Below, piece after piece: positions 1 to 9,978 of a DNA stretch of 64,000 bases. The notes beneath the pieces were generated by a model. It did not search any database, had not been told where the DNA came from, and saw only the letters and a program-made list of their open reading frames with translations. The DNA is from Avena insularis (lineage: Eukaryota > Streptophyta > Magnoliopsida > Poales > Poaceae): contig CM042688.1 in the NCBI GenBank assembly GCA_023614405.1, positions 71,596,253 to 71,660,252 on the forward strand, given 5' to 3'. The position numbers were made by a program, and so were the translations under genes. The stretch's first letter is position 1, and each line of letters opens with the position of its first letter.

Positions 1-2030
1 CATGACTTAGCACAAAATCATCAATTTTCCACCATATTAGTATTTTTTTGCATATGATAATTAGAAGCACTTTGATTTTGTATGTGCGTCAATAACAAGA
101 TCCTAATTCATTGTCTAAATCAATTCCCACAAGTGCGAAAGAACACAAATTGCAAAGCAGCGAGAAAATAATATAGTCTCTCTTTTTTTATACACTCGCA
201 ATAATTTTTAATAAGAAAATACATTATATATAGCGTATATAAAATTACATTGACAATTCAATACCATGCATACAACAGATTGTTCTAAAATCCAATCATT
301 ATTTTCTGTTTCTTTCATCTCGTAAGTGATGTTTTTAGGGTAAGCATATGCGTCTTAAAGATGAATTCGATCAAACACTTTATTACACCATAAAACTGAA
401 AGCACATGCATATAAGTGCAAAGACTGGACACACAAAAAATGCTTATAACTTTTTTAACATAAAAAACAAACCAGATAAGATGTGACCACTGCACGTCTT
501 CCATTCATGTTTAACAAATAAAATCATCGGCCATGGAAATTTTGTATCCTGAAAATGTGAAAATAGCACAAGCAAGTACTACTACTCTCTAAATTATTCC
601 TAAACAATTTAGTCAAATTTGCCATATCAAATTTGTCATACTAAATGGCAAATTTATAGAATACGCTTGACAATTATACAACACAGATGTCTTGGATTCA
701 GATCTTACGAGGACATAACATAAGTACTCCAAATATGACCATACACAAACTATATAATAAATACTCATTCTCACTAATTATTGTGTTCAAGGGATCTACA
801 CATGCATACAGTGTTACTAAAACTATTTTTCTTTGGCTCATCTAATTGAATGTTTGTGTGATAAAAACATAAAAAGAAATTTTAATAAACCGCATCATGT
901 TGCAAGAAGTGAAAGAAACAAATTCAACGTATTTTAATATACAGAGGTATTTCTTCCCTTCCTGAACGAATTTTCATGAAGATCTTCTATTTTTATATAC
1001 CTCTATTAAACTGCTCATTGCATGATTACGCGAGAGATGAACCAGTAAAACTATCACAACGCTTTTCCTGAACATAGTTATATTCAGAAAGAAATTTGAA
1101 CCAAATAAATAGAAAAAATGTTTAGTTCTCTGTAGAATAGAAGATCTTCTATATGCATTAGCCCCGGATGATGATCATAGGACCTTTGAGAAATTGTATC
1201 GCAAATACCGGTGGCTCCTTTGCGTGCAACAAGAGGCTTCGACATCGACAAAAACAGACCCGTCCACCATAAATACCCACTAGTCAGATGCCACGGTATG
1301 TCAGGAACTTAAATAGATTGCCTACCAGGTCATCCATCTTTCTCTATCTTTAAAATTTAAACAGAGAGAATTGCAACAAAAATGGTTGACGAATTGTTAT
1401 GAGATGCATGGTTTACATGTCACTTTTAGATTAAGTCAAGCGACAAAGAACATACACCTATTTGAGCTACTTAAAATTTCATCGATGAATTGCATCACAT
1501 TCTATGCACAAACCCAATATGATAATGTGTTCTGCGCTTTTTTAGTTCGAGCTTCATGCTATTCCAGTTTTTGTTTAGTAAGAGCTAGAAGTAGAGCGGG
1601 TCATGCCTAGACCTTAACCCTCCCATGATTTCAAAGATAAAAACGAAAGAGTGAACCGGTTGTTAATTAGCATCTCCATTTTGATTCAAACAACATGGTA
1701 TCGACAAAATTTAAGTTGGCAATCTCATCTTCGGCATCACAATATTTACTAAATACACACTTTATCATACCGTCATACCCATTAATATGCTCAGTAGTAC
1801 GTTTGTACAAGAGAGTTAAGAATACAAGGATTAAAATATATGAAAACAGTTAGTTGTTACATTTGATGAGTGGAATACCAGGAACTCTAAAGAGACAAAA
1901 CTGAATTTAAGATTTTTTTCCAAACAACAAAGTTTATAACGTAACAGATGATACCAACCAAAAGAGGATTCCGTTTCGTCAGTACAAGCACGACAGGCAA
2001 ACACTTATGAACGACTACCAACAACAGAAG
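1..2030. other. AT-rich intergenic sequence, no supported gene
   Basis: This stretch is AT-rich. Its open frames are under 80 codons and show no recognisable motif. I see no LTR ends, terminal inverted repeats or structural RNA. A few TATA-like strings occur, for example near 1267, but nothing downstream supports a transcript. It borders the truncated end of element E, so it may be original flanking DNA or material joined by a deletion. Confidence 0.6.
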
Positions 2031-2082
2031 GAATGTCATCGTGCGAGAAGTGAGTGTCATCATGCGAGAAGTGAATGTCATC
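2031..2082. repeat. 21-bp tandem repeat, about 2.5 copies
   Basis: Units starting GARTGTCATC begin at 2031, 2052 and 2073, a constant 21-bp period, with two substitutions between the full units. The array ends exactly where homology to the LTR of element E starts. It therefore marks the breakpoint that truncated that LTR and may have formed during repair. Confidence 0.8.
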
Positions 2083-2183
2083 TCTGTCGGTTGCTTCCTT
2101 GGGTTGTTTATCTAGAATTCTTATGGGCTGCAGGTCTTTTACCCAATGTAGGGTGGTGCATCCGAGTAATTATACCCATGTCA
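2081..2183 (-). repeat. Truncated 3' LTR of element E
   Basis: About 103 bp match the last part of the complete LTR at 9575-9978, ending in the same CATGTCA terminus. Homology stops at 2081, next to the 21-bp tandem repeat. The missing outer portion would be about 300 bp. Confidence 0.85.
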
Positions 2184-2200
2184 GTAGCCCCTGAGACTCT
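2184..2200 (-). promoter_or_regulatory. Polypurine tract of element E
   Basis: On the minus strand a purine-rich run containing CAGGGGCTAC abuts the LTR start TGACATGGG. This position is where plus-strand DNA priming by a polypurine tract is expected. The same motif precedes the 3' LTR of element A. Confidence 0.6.
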
Positions 2201-3073
2201 TCCTGAATCTGCAGTATTCAGGTTGAGTCTCAAAGTTTTCTTTCATTTTCTCTTATTCTGTTTGTTTTTTTATATTTTTTGTAGGGATTTTGACACAACG
2301 AGTCTGATGCTTCTGATGGATCGGGTAATTACTCCTGGGCAAAAACAAGGTTGACCTATATCAAACTCAAGTCCCAAGGCTCGAATCCGGAATTTTTAAC
2401 CGTCGTAATTCAGTTCGAGGCGCTAAGGTCTTACCGATTGAATTCCAGTTTTCTATTTTTATCGAGTATCCAACGTATCCGAAGGGATTTTGCATCATAT
2501 CGTTGATATGGATTTTTTCTGGCAAAACGCATTCTTGTGCGATTACCAGGCCACACAGGATGAATCCTGGGGTCTTACCTTTGTGTTTCTGAACACGGCA
2601 TTCGGATTTTTCTCGCGTCTAAGCGTGATCCGAGGTTTTTGGCTTTTTTGGCAGTTGGCCTGCTGGGTCGCCAATATTTCTGATTATATCAGATATTTTT
2701 TATTATTTTATGCTATCTCCCGATAGGAGGAACACCTTTTTGAGGATAAACTAGTGTAAATCTCAAAGGGTTTTTGTAATTTTGTCCATGCACTTTATAC
2801 ACAACGGAATTTCTATCGGGTACGCGCTAGCGCTCCTGATGGGAGTAGCTCCCGAGGCTATGTTCGGATATCTGTATCTGGACATAGGCTCATAATTGTT
2901 GTTAGCTTGGTAAAAATATTGATCTTTGAAAAAGAAGATTAAGATACAATAACTTCTCTTTATATACATGGCGAAAATCGTCGGTACATTATTCTTTGAT
3001 CGGATGGCTATTTTAGCCTTTTCTCCTGCACATCTTCGCTTAATAAGCCGAACTGTATCTCTTATTATTTTGC
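2201..3073 (-). other. 3' noncoding region of element E
   Basis: No coding frame is supported here. At 2824-2855 lies a copy of the hairpin plus purine-tract module that is repeated in element A: a CTCC/GGGAG inverted repeat followed by GTAGCTCCCGAG on the plus strand. The rest has no recognisable structure. Confidence 0.6.
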
Positions 3074-4486
3074 AAATAATCTTATGCGTAAAAGCGTCGT
3101 AGTTGTGCTACGTTTTATGGATTTGAGTAATTTACTCTTATCTTCTTGTCTTGTATTCGATATGCTCCTCCGGGAATAACTTCTGTGACGATGTATGGTC
3201 CTTCCCATGGCGATTCTAGCTTCTTGTGGCCATCTTGCTTGAGGCAAAGAACTAGGTCGCCTACTGCGAAAGACCTAGGCCGCAATCTTCTGCTATGGTA
3301 ATTGCGCAGGTTTTGCTAGTACATAGTTGCTCTTTGGAGGGCTTCGTCTCGAGCTTCATCAAGCGCATTCACATCATCTTCAAGTGATTCTCTTGATTCC
3401 TCTTTATTATATGCAGCTACTCTTGGCGACTCATTGGATACTTTAACTGGACGCGCGGCTTCCGCGCCGTGGACCAAAAAGAAAGGCGTCTCTTGTGTTG
3501 AATTATTTGGAGTTGTACGTAAACTCCATAACAAGGATGGTAACTCATCCACCCATGCCCCTTTTACTCTGTCAAGTGGTGTCAATAGTCTCTTTTTCAG
3601 TCCAGTGGTAACTAGCCCGTTAGCTCTTTCGACCTGTCCATTTGTTTGCGGGTGAGCTACCGAAGCGTAGCTTATTTTGATGCCCATCTCCTGGCAGTAC
3701 TCCTTGAACTCATTCAAAGTGAAGTTGGTCCCATTATACATGATGATGTTGTTCGGTACGCCAAACTGAAATACTATGGATTTGATAAAATTCACAGCCG
3801 AAGTTCCATCTTGAGTGGTGACAGGCATTGCTTCAATCCATTTAGTGAATTTGTCGACTGCTACTAGCAGAAAGACGTGTCCTCCTGGCGATGATTTGTG
3901 AAGTTTTCCCACCATGTCGAGTCCCCACTGAGCGAAAGGCCAAGCTAAGGGTATGGGATTCAGCTCAGCTGCGGGTGCTCCAGGTTTTGTTGCGAATCGT
4001 TGGCATGCTTCACACGCTCTGACGATGTCTTTGGCATCTTGTACTACAGTGAGCCAATAGAATCCCGTCCTGAATGCTTTTGCAACAATTGCTCGGTTGC
4101 TAGCATGATGGCCACAGACTCCTTTATGTATATCTTTAAGTATAATATTTCCTTCTTCGGGTGTTATGCAACGTTGCAACACACCCGAAATATTTCTTTT
4201 GTATAGTTCTCCTTTGATTATCCTGAAGGCCTTTGATCGTCGAGTGATTCGTCGGGCCTCTATCATATCCTCTGGCAGTTCCTATTTAGTCATGTATGCT
4301 ATATACGGTTGCATCCAGGTTGGTTCGATCAACATGACCTCTCTGATTGCTCATTCTTCTTCTTTGATGGCTTCTTCTGTAATTTTGGTTTCTGAAGGTG
4401 CCCCGATTCTTTTTGCAGATGTTTCTTTTCCCCTGTTTTTGGTGCTACAACCTCGGAGAATCTTTTTGCCTTGATTGATCGTTCTA
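3074..4486 (-). pseudogene. Integrase of element E, interrupted
   Basis: The product would be a Ty3/gypsy integrase. The largest open piece is 3316-4266. It shows the N-terminal zinc-binding region (CGHHASNRA, then CEACQRF), the catalytic core start (WGLDMVGK, VDKFTKWIEAMP) and PQTNGQVERANG before the third catalytic residue. The second catalytic aspartate, normally in I-T-D-N-G-T, is replaced: the protein reads I-M-Y-N-G-T. A TAG at the end of the long frame and a TAA near the C-terminus interrupt the distal part, which is still recognisable by PWEGPYIVTEVIPGGAYRIQD. Both the substitution and the stops make an active enzyme unlikely. Confidence 0.85.
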
Positions 4487-4946
4487 TTATTTCTTCCAAA
4501 AAACTCCTGGTGGTATCGGCAAACATAATGACCCGATGTTTGCTAAATTGTCGGCTTCCTCGTTGCTTGCTCTTCCTATATGTGATACTTCACATCCATC
4601 AAACTGAGCCTCCATGATGTTGTATAAGTCACGATAAGTAATCATGTTTTCGCTAACAACATCACACTTGTTCATTGTTTGCTGCGCCACAAGATTGGAA
4701 TCCCCGAAAAAATTTAGGTGAGTTGCACCGCACGCTTTGGCCATCCGCATGCCGTGCAACAGGGCCTCATATTCTGCTTCATCATTGGATGCGTTTGAAA
4801 AGCTCATCCGAAGAATGTAGCGCATTTTGTCGCCTTGAGGTGATATTAGTACGACTCCTGCTCCCGCTCCCTCCGTTCTTTTTGATCCATCAAAATACAT
4901 TGTCCAGGCACTAGAAAGGTCAGATGGACCCGCACATTGCAGCCCC
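4487..4946 (-). pseudogene. Second (archaeal-like) RNase H domain of element E
   Basis: An open piece at 4487-4900 encodes a second RNase H, the type acquired by Tat-group elements in addition to the RT-linked RNase H. Visible motifs are MYFDGSKR with the first catalytic aspartate, NDEAEYEALLHGMRMA with the glutamate, FFGDSNLV with the next aspartate, and ASNEEADNLANI near the end. A stop separates it from the RT frame at 4947-4949, and the frame changes before the integrase. In an intact element this would be one polyprotein. Confidence 0.82.
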
Positions 4947-6343
4947 GTCTACTCTATGATGAAATCTGGCAGGACTTGTGACTTAATTGCTTTGCACTTC
5001 TCATAAGTTATATCCCTAGGTGATAATTCGATGCCCCATAGAGAAACTCGCCTGGTTGCTTCTGGATTATTGAGGATGCTTGATAAAGGCGCTTTGTTGA
5101 CCACTATGATCGGATGCTCCGAAAAATAGTGGCACAGTTTTCGTGCTGTCATAAATACCTCGTATGCTAGCTTCTGGTAATGCGGGTACCTTTGTTTAGA
5201 TGGTGACAAAACCTCGCTTAGGAAATATACTGGCCTCTGCATACCGTGTGTCTTCCCTTCTTCGGGTCGTTCTACGACCAGGACTGTGCTAACCACCTGA
5301 TGTGTGGCAGCAATATAGAGGAGTAAATGTTCTTTCTCTTTTGGCGACATGACGACAGGAGATGTCAAAAGTGTTATTTTAAGATCTTCAAAGGCATGCT
5401 GAGCTTCTTCTGTCCATTCAAATTTTTCTGATTTTCTCATGAGGGCGTAAAATGGTAGCGCTTTTTCTCCTAACCTTGCAATAAAATGACTTAGTGCCGC
5501 CACTCGTCCCTCCAATTGTTGTACACCACGTAGATTTGTTGGCTTTTTCATTGTGAGGATTGCTTGTATTTTTTGGGGATTAGCCTTGATCCCTCTGGCT
5601 GATACCAAATACCCGAGGAGTTGTCCTACTGGAACTCCAAAGGAACATTTCTTCGGGTTTAGTTTGATGCTGAACCTGTCGAGATTTCTGAATGTTTCTT
5701 CTAGATCCTTGATCAGCACAGATCCATGACCTGTGGTAACTATGACATCATCAATATACACTTTTAAGTTTGTACCTATTTGGCTTCCAAGGCACTTCTG
5801 CATCATCCGCTGATATGTTGCTCTAGCGTTCTTGAGGCCAAAAGGCATTGCTGTGTAGCAAAATACGCCGTAAGGCGTGATAAACACCGTTTTCTCCTGA
5901 TCTTCTTCCTTCATTCTGATCCGGTGGTATCCTAAATATGCATCCAAGAAAGAAAGGCGTTCATATCCCGCAGTTGCATTGATGATTTGGTCGATTCGCG
6001 GCAATGGGAAGTGATCTTTTGGGCAATGTTTGTTCAGTGCAGTGAATTCGATACACATCCAAAGTTCTGTAGTGTTTTTCTCTAGAACACATACTGGGTT
6101 TGCAAGCCATTCTGATTTTGTTAACTCTTTGATATAATTGGCATCAGTTAGGCGATGGAGCTCTTTTCCAATGGCCTTGCGTTTCGGTTCTGTGAAGCAT
6201 CGAAGTGGTTGCTTTACCGGCTTCGCCTTTGGGTCTAGATTTAATGCGTGCTCAGCGAGTTCCTTGGGGATTCCCGGCATGTCAGAAGGTAGCCATGCAA
6301 AAATCTCCCAGTGCTCACGGAGGAACTCGATGAGCGCGCTTTC
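4947..6343 (-). CDS. Reverse transcriptase-RNase H of element E
   Basis: One 443-codon frame (4949-6280) with upstream in-frame sequence to 6343 encodes the RT and its RNase H-like connection domain. Motifs in order are CIEFTALNKHCPKDHFPLPRID (finger region), FLDAYLGYHRI with the first catalytic Asp near residue 113, MPFGLKNARATYQRMMQ, and YIDD near residues 175-178. YFSEHPIIVV and SPRDITYEKCKAIKSQ lie toward the RNase H end. Stops bound the frame at 4947 and near 6344, so it survives as a piece of the original pol polyprotein. It converts element RNA into cDNA in virus-like particles. It is one of only two long undamaged coding pieces in the window. Confidence 0.85.
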
Positions 6344-7003
6344 CTATGTGGGATCAAGGTTAGAAGCCACGAATGTCATTTTCGTCAGGTCGGCGGGGTG
6401 GATCTGTACTTCTTTTGTGTCTTTTGTTGTGTCAAAAGCCTGGTCGGGATTGACACGTGTTACTTCCAAAGGTTGTGCATTTGCTGAACTTTTGAGTTGC
6501 TCAAATTCCGTTGCCATCCCGAAAGATTCAGATATTTTGTTGAACTCTCGATCATAGCTGTCGGCACGGGTGAAGCTTCCTTGTACCATGATAACTCCCT
6601 TTGGTGCTGGCATTTTCATTACTAAATATGCATAATGCGGCACTGCCATGAACCGTGCAAAGGCTGGTCGTCCCAGGATTGCATGATATTGTGATGGCCA
6701 GTCCATGACTTCGAATTCGAGTTTTTCTCGCCTGAAATTTGTTTTGGAACCAAAAAAACGTCAAGAAAAACTTTGCCTTAAGGGATTTCAGCTTTACCTG
6801 GTACTATTTCGTGGAAAGATGTTTCTGTTGGAGCGATATTATCCAGGGGATAGCCTATTGTTCTCAATGTTTTTGCGTAGATCAGATTTATACTGCTTCC
6901 TGCGTCCATGAAGACCTTGCTCATATCAAACCCGCCAATTTGTGCTTCGACTATTAGAGCTGAATGGCCCAGTCACGGGACCCGGAGTGGGTGATCTGCT
7001 CTG
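6344..7003 (-). pseudogene. Aspartic protease region of element E, broken
   Basis: On the minus strand the protease motif VFMDAGSSINLIYAK appears around 6880-6915, with the catalytic Asp in D-A-G-S-S. A TAA and a frameshift around 6745-6790 separate it from the downstream open piece (6344-6706), which encodes YHAILGRPAFARFMAVPHYA and the linker to RT. In an intact element this protease would cut the gag-pol polyprotein. Confidence 0.75.
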
Positions 7004-9603
7004 CTAAATTTGATTTCTTGCTCTGACCAATGGAGATATTCGGGTGTGGCTGATGTTGATGTTTCCACCATATTTATTTGTCTTGTGATGAGCTTCTGAA
7101 TTCTGTTGGGTGGACGTCCTTTCTGTATCATAAATATTGTTCCTTTTGGCTGGGGTACTCGTTGTTTCGATCATTTGAGTTTTGTGATGGTGCAACTGGT
7201 GGTGGTGCACCGGGCGTGGATGTGTATCCTCGATTTGCTACTTCGACTGCCTTTGCGTTGCATAACTCCTGCATCTTCAGGAATGTTCAACAGCCTTTCA
7301 TCAGATGGTTGGATTGTCTCATGCCTGTTGAGTCGATGTAAAAATGCATATTATAGGGTCCTTCCAGCATTTGTATTGCGGACATAGGTGGGTCCTGTGC
7401 TCTTGGCTGATATCACTATGTGGACTGGCTTCCTCCATCATTGTCCCTGTTCTATCGGTATCCGCCATTATTGTTGTTGCCTTCACCCGAGAAACCTGCT
7501 GCGATGTAACTAGGTCCTGCGTTCCCATCATTGTTCCTTCATCTTCTGTCATTGCCGCGTTTAGCCCTATCTTCTTCAGGTGACCACGCGCGCTTATTAT
7601 GCAGCACGTCTTCTCCATCAGCCCAACGGTTTGCTATTTCCATCAACTGCGATATTGTCTTTGGTTTCACCCGACCTAGCTCTTCTATGAATTCTCGGTG
7701 GCGGAGGCCATCGTTGAAAGCGTCAATGGCCCTTTTGTCAGATATGGATTCAGCTAAGTTTTTAATAATATTCCATCTCTGTATGAATGCTCTTATTGAC
7801 TCTCCGGATTTTTGTTTGCATGCTCGCAACTGTTCCAAGGATGCTGGTCGCTTAAATGTAGAATGAAAGTGTCGAATGAACTTATCTTCCAGATCGCTCC
7901 AGCTACCAATTGAATCTTCAGGTAACTGCCTTAACCATGACCTTGCGGCACCGGTGAGGTGTAGTCATAGACTTCGCATTGCGGTAGTTGTGGATCCGCC
8001 CTGTAATTTGACGGTGGCTAGATAATCCGCTAACCAAGCCTCGGGGTTCCTGGAGCCCATCGTATTTGTGTCGGTCATGTGGAAGTTTAAAGTCTTTTGG
8101 TACTAAGACTTTGTGAATCCTCTACGTGAAACACCTGGCCTCGCATAATTCATGGTCACCTTCATCATCTCCATCTTGATATCGTCGGGTGCGGCTTTCA
8201 TCTCTGGGTCCACTGCTCCTATGCTAGGTGTTTTCGTTCCTTGTGTTACTTCACGGCTCGGATCCTACGAGGTGCGCCTGGTGTGGTGATCGAGATCGCC
8301 GGGTGTGTCCTACTTGCCAAGGACTATTGTGACGGTGTGGGGACCTTTGTGTGAGTCCTTGTTCTGCTTCCGCGAGTGAGGCTCCTACCATGCCGAGGTT
8401 CGTCAAGGCTGAGCGGTGGAGGGCCGCACGTGGATCATCGGGTGCGGGTTGGGTGGTGATCAGGTATGTTTGTGCGGCCACAATGGCTGCCTGAGCTGTT
8501 TTTGCTTTGATGTCTTCTGCTTGATCGATTGACATGAATGATAGGTCGAGGTCTCGAATGATTCCACTTCTTTCTGCTTCGGGGATATTTTGTAATCGAG
8601 ATGTCGCCCTTCTTGGTGGTGCTGCTCCTGTCACGCTCCTTGATCCTCGGGTAGAGCTTAGTTGGGCCCGTCGTAAACTTGATTCATCGGCTACCCTTTT
8701 TCTTTCATCGAGCTGCCTTTGCATCCGGAGCAGGTCTCTCTTCTTATGGTGGAGCAAATATTGGTACGCCAGTAGATCCTCATGCGAAGCATCTGCTATC
8801 ATCGGGACTACTCCCGAAATTGCCTCTCTTGCTTTTTGCCATGCCGATGCTGTTAACCAAAGTCATGTTCTCTCTTCTGTGTGTGGTTCTCCGCCTCCTC
8901 CTCGAACTATGCAATTATCTGCTGTTTCTCCTCCGTTTCCGTGTTCTCCTCCATTGTTGTGTGCTCCTTCGTTGCCGTGGTTTCCTGCATGGTCATTTGA
9001 CAAAATATCATCAGGGTTTATGATAGGATTACCGTTTTCGTTGTGTGGCGTTGAAGTATCTCCATTGATCATGTACACTTGGTGGCGTGTTGCATGTGGT
9101 TTGGCGGCCTCGTCTTTTGCTTCTGCAGGTGTGCTTGTGGTACTCCGAGATCGTAGTTCTGGATAAATTTTCGCCATCCTTTCTTCGAAGTCGACGTTTT
9201 CGCTGCTTTTGTCAGGTTCTGAGTTTGTTGGGTTTGCTCCTTGTGGTGAGATTGATTAGTGACCTTATTTTCCTGTTTTGATTTGAGCTATGATGTTTGT
9301 GGATGATCCAGCGGGCGATGCTGGTACTGTTATGGGAGTGGCTTTTTCCACCGACGGTTCTGATGCGATTGGGGCCGAAGGGTGTGATTCCTGCATGTTG
9401 TCCGCTTGGAAGTGGAGGCTTCTAGTGAATAGATTGGATCTGCTGTTGAAATCAGCGGGTACCAATACAAGGGTGGGCGGGTGTGGATTTGCTTTCATCG
9501 AGTTGATGCTTGGTGGAGAGCGTTCCGCCAAATCCGTGGTTCCAGCATCCAAGTTTCCCACAGACGGCGCCAATTGACGAGGGGTAACCTCGACAATGCC
9601 CAT
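7004..9603 (-). pseudogene. Gag of element E, several frames
   Basis: The likely start is the ATG at 9601-9603, inside the 5' LTR, giving MGIVEVTPRQLAPSVG; the frame reads through the primer-binding site and stops at 9265. Further pieces are at 8863-9177, 8251-8802 (DESSLRRAQLSS region, shared with element A) and 7539-7838, which is the retrotransposon gag domain (AFIQRWNIIKNLAESIS, ANRWADGEDV). A conserved HFYIDSTG segment follows near 7330. The pieces are split by stops and frameshifts, so Gag is not made from this copy. Confidence 0.8.
9557..9572 (-). promoter_or_regulatory. Primer-binding site of element E
   Basis: The minus strand reads TGGCGCCGTCTGTGGG two bases inside the 5' LTR, the standard position for annealing a tRNA 3' end to start minus-strand DNA synthesis. 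Element A has an identical site. I do not assign the tRNA. Confidence 0.75.
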
Positions 9604-9978
9604 GATGATGGACTTGGGGTTTCGTGGAAAAGAGAATGCTAGGGATTTCATCGGATGTTAGGAATACAATGAAGAAAAAGTCGCCTGAATATTGGGAAAA
9701 CACTCTATTACAAGTTGTCCTCTAGATTTCGGTGCCCTCGCTTGGGCTTCTCCCGCCCTATATATAATAGGTCGGGTCTCAAAGTTGTATGCGGATAGGT
9801 TTCATACACACGCTATTACAACACCAACATAATGTCGGTTCATAGTTTCTTTCCTAATACAAAAAAGTCTCTGTCGGTTGCTTCCTTGGGCTGTTTATCT
9901 GGAATCCTTATGGGCCGCAGGCCTTTTACCCATGTAGGGTGGTGAATAATGAGCATCCGAGTAATTATACCCATGTCA
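9575..9978 (-). repeat. 5' LTR of element E, 404 bp
   Basis: The plus strand begins TGACGAGGGG and ends CCCATGTCA, proper TG...CA ends. A TATA-like run on the minus strand at 9758-9768 would drive the element transcript. The gag start codon lies within the LTR at 9601-9603. Confidence 0.85.

Larger units (their letters stand above)
2081..9978 (-). mobile_element. Element E: Tat/Retand-type Ty3/gypsy retrotransposon, 3' LTR truncated
   Basis: Read on the minus strand the order is 5' LTR (9575-9978), primer-binding site, gag, aspartic protease, RT/RNase H, a second RNase H, integrase, polypurine tract and a remnant 3' LTR (2081-2183). This order and the second RNase H place it in the Tat group of plant Ty3/gypsy elements. 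It is inserted in the gag region of element F, whose sequence resumes at 9979. The outer 300 bp or so of the 3' LTR is missing, so no target duplication can be checked. Unlike A and B it has no antisense gene between integrase and the 3' LTR. Confidence 0.88.

Noticed and set aside
8534..9166. Plus-strand 210-codon frame opposite gag of element E
   Set aside because: It is the antisense shadow of gag coding sequence, with no domain and no promoter or splice structure like the antisense genes of A and B.
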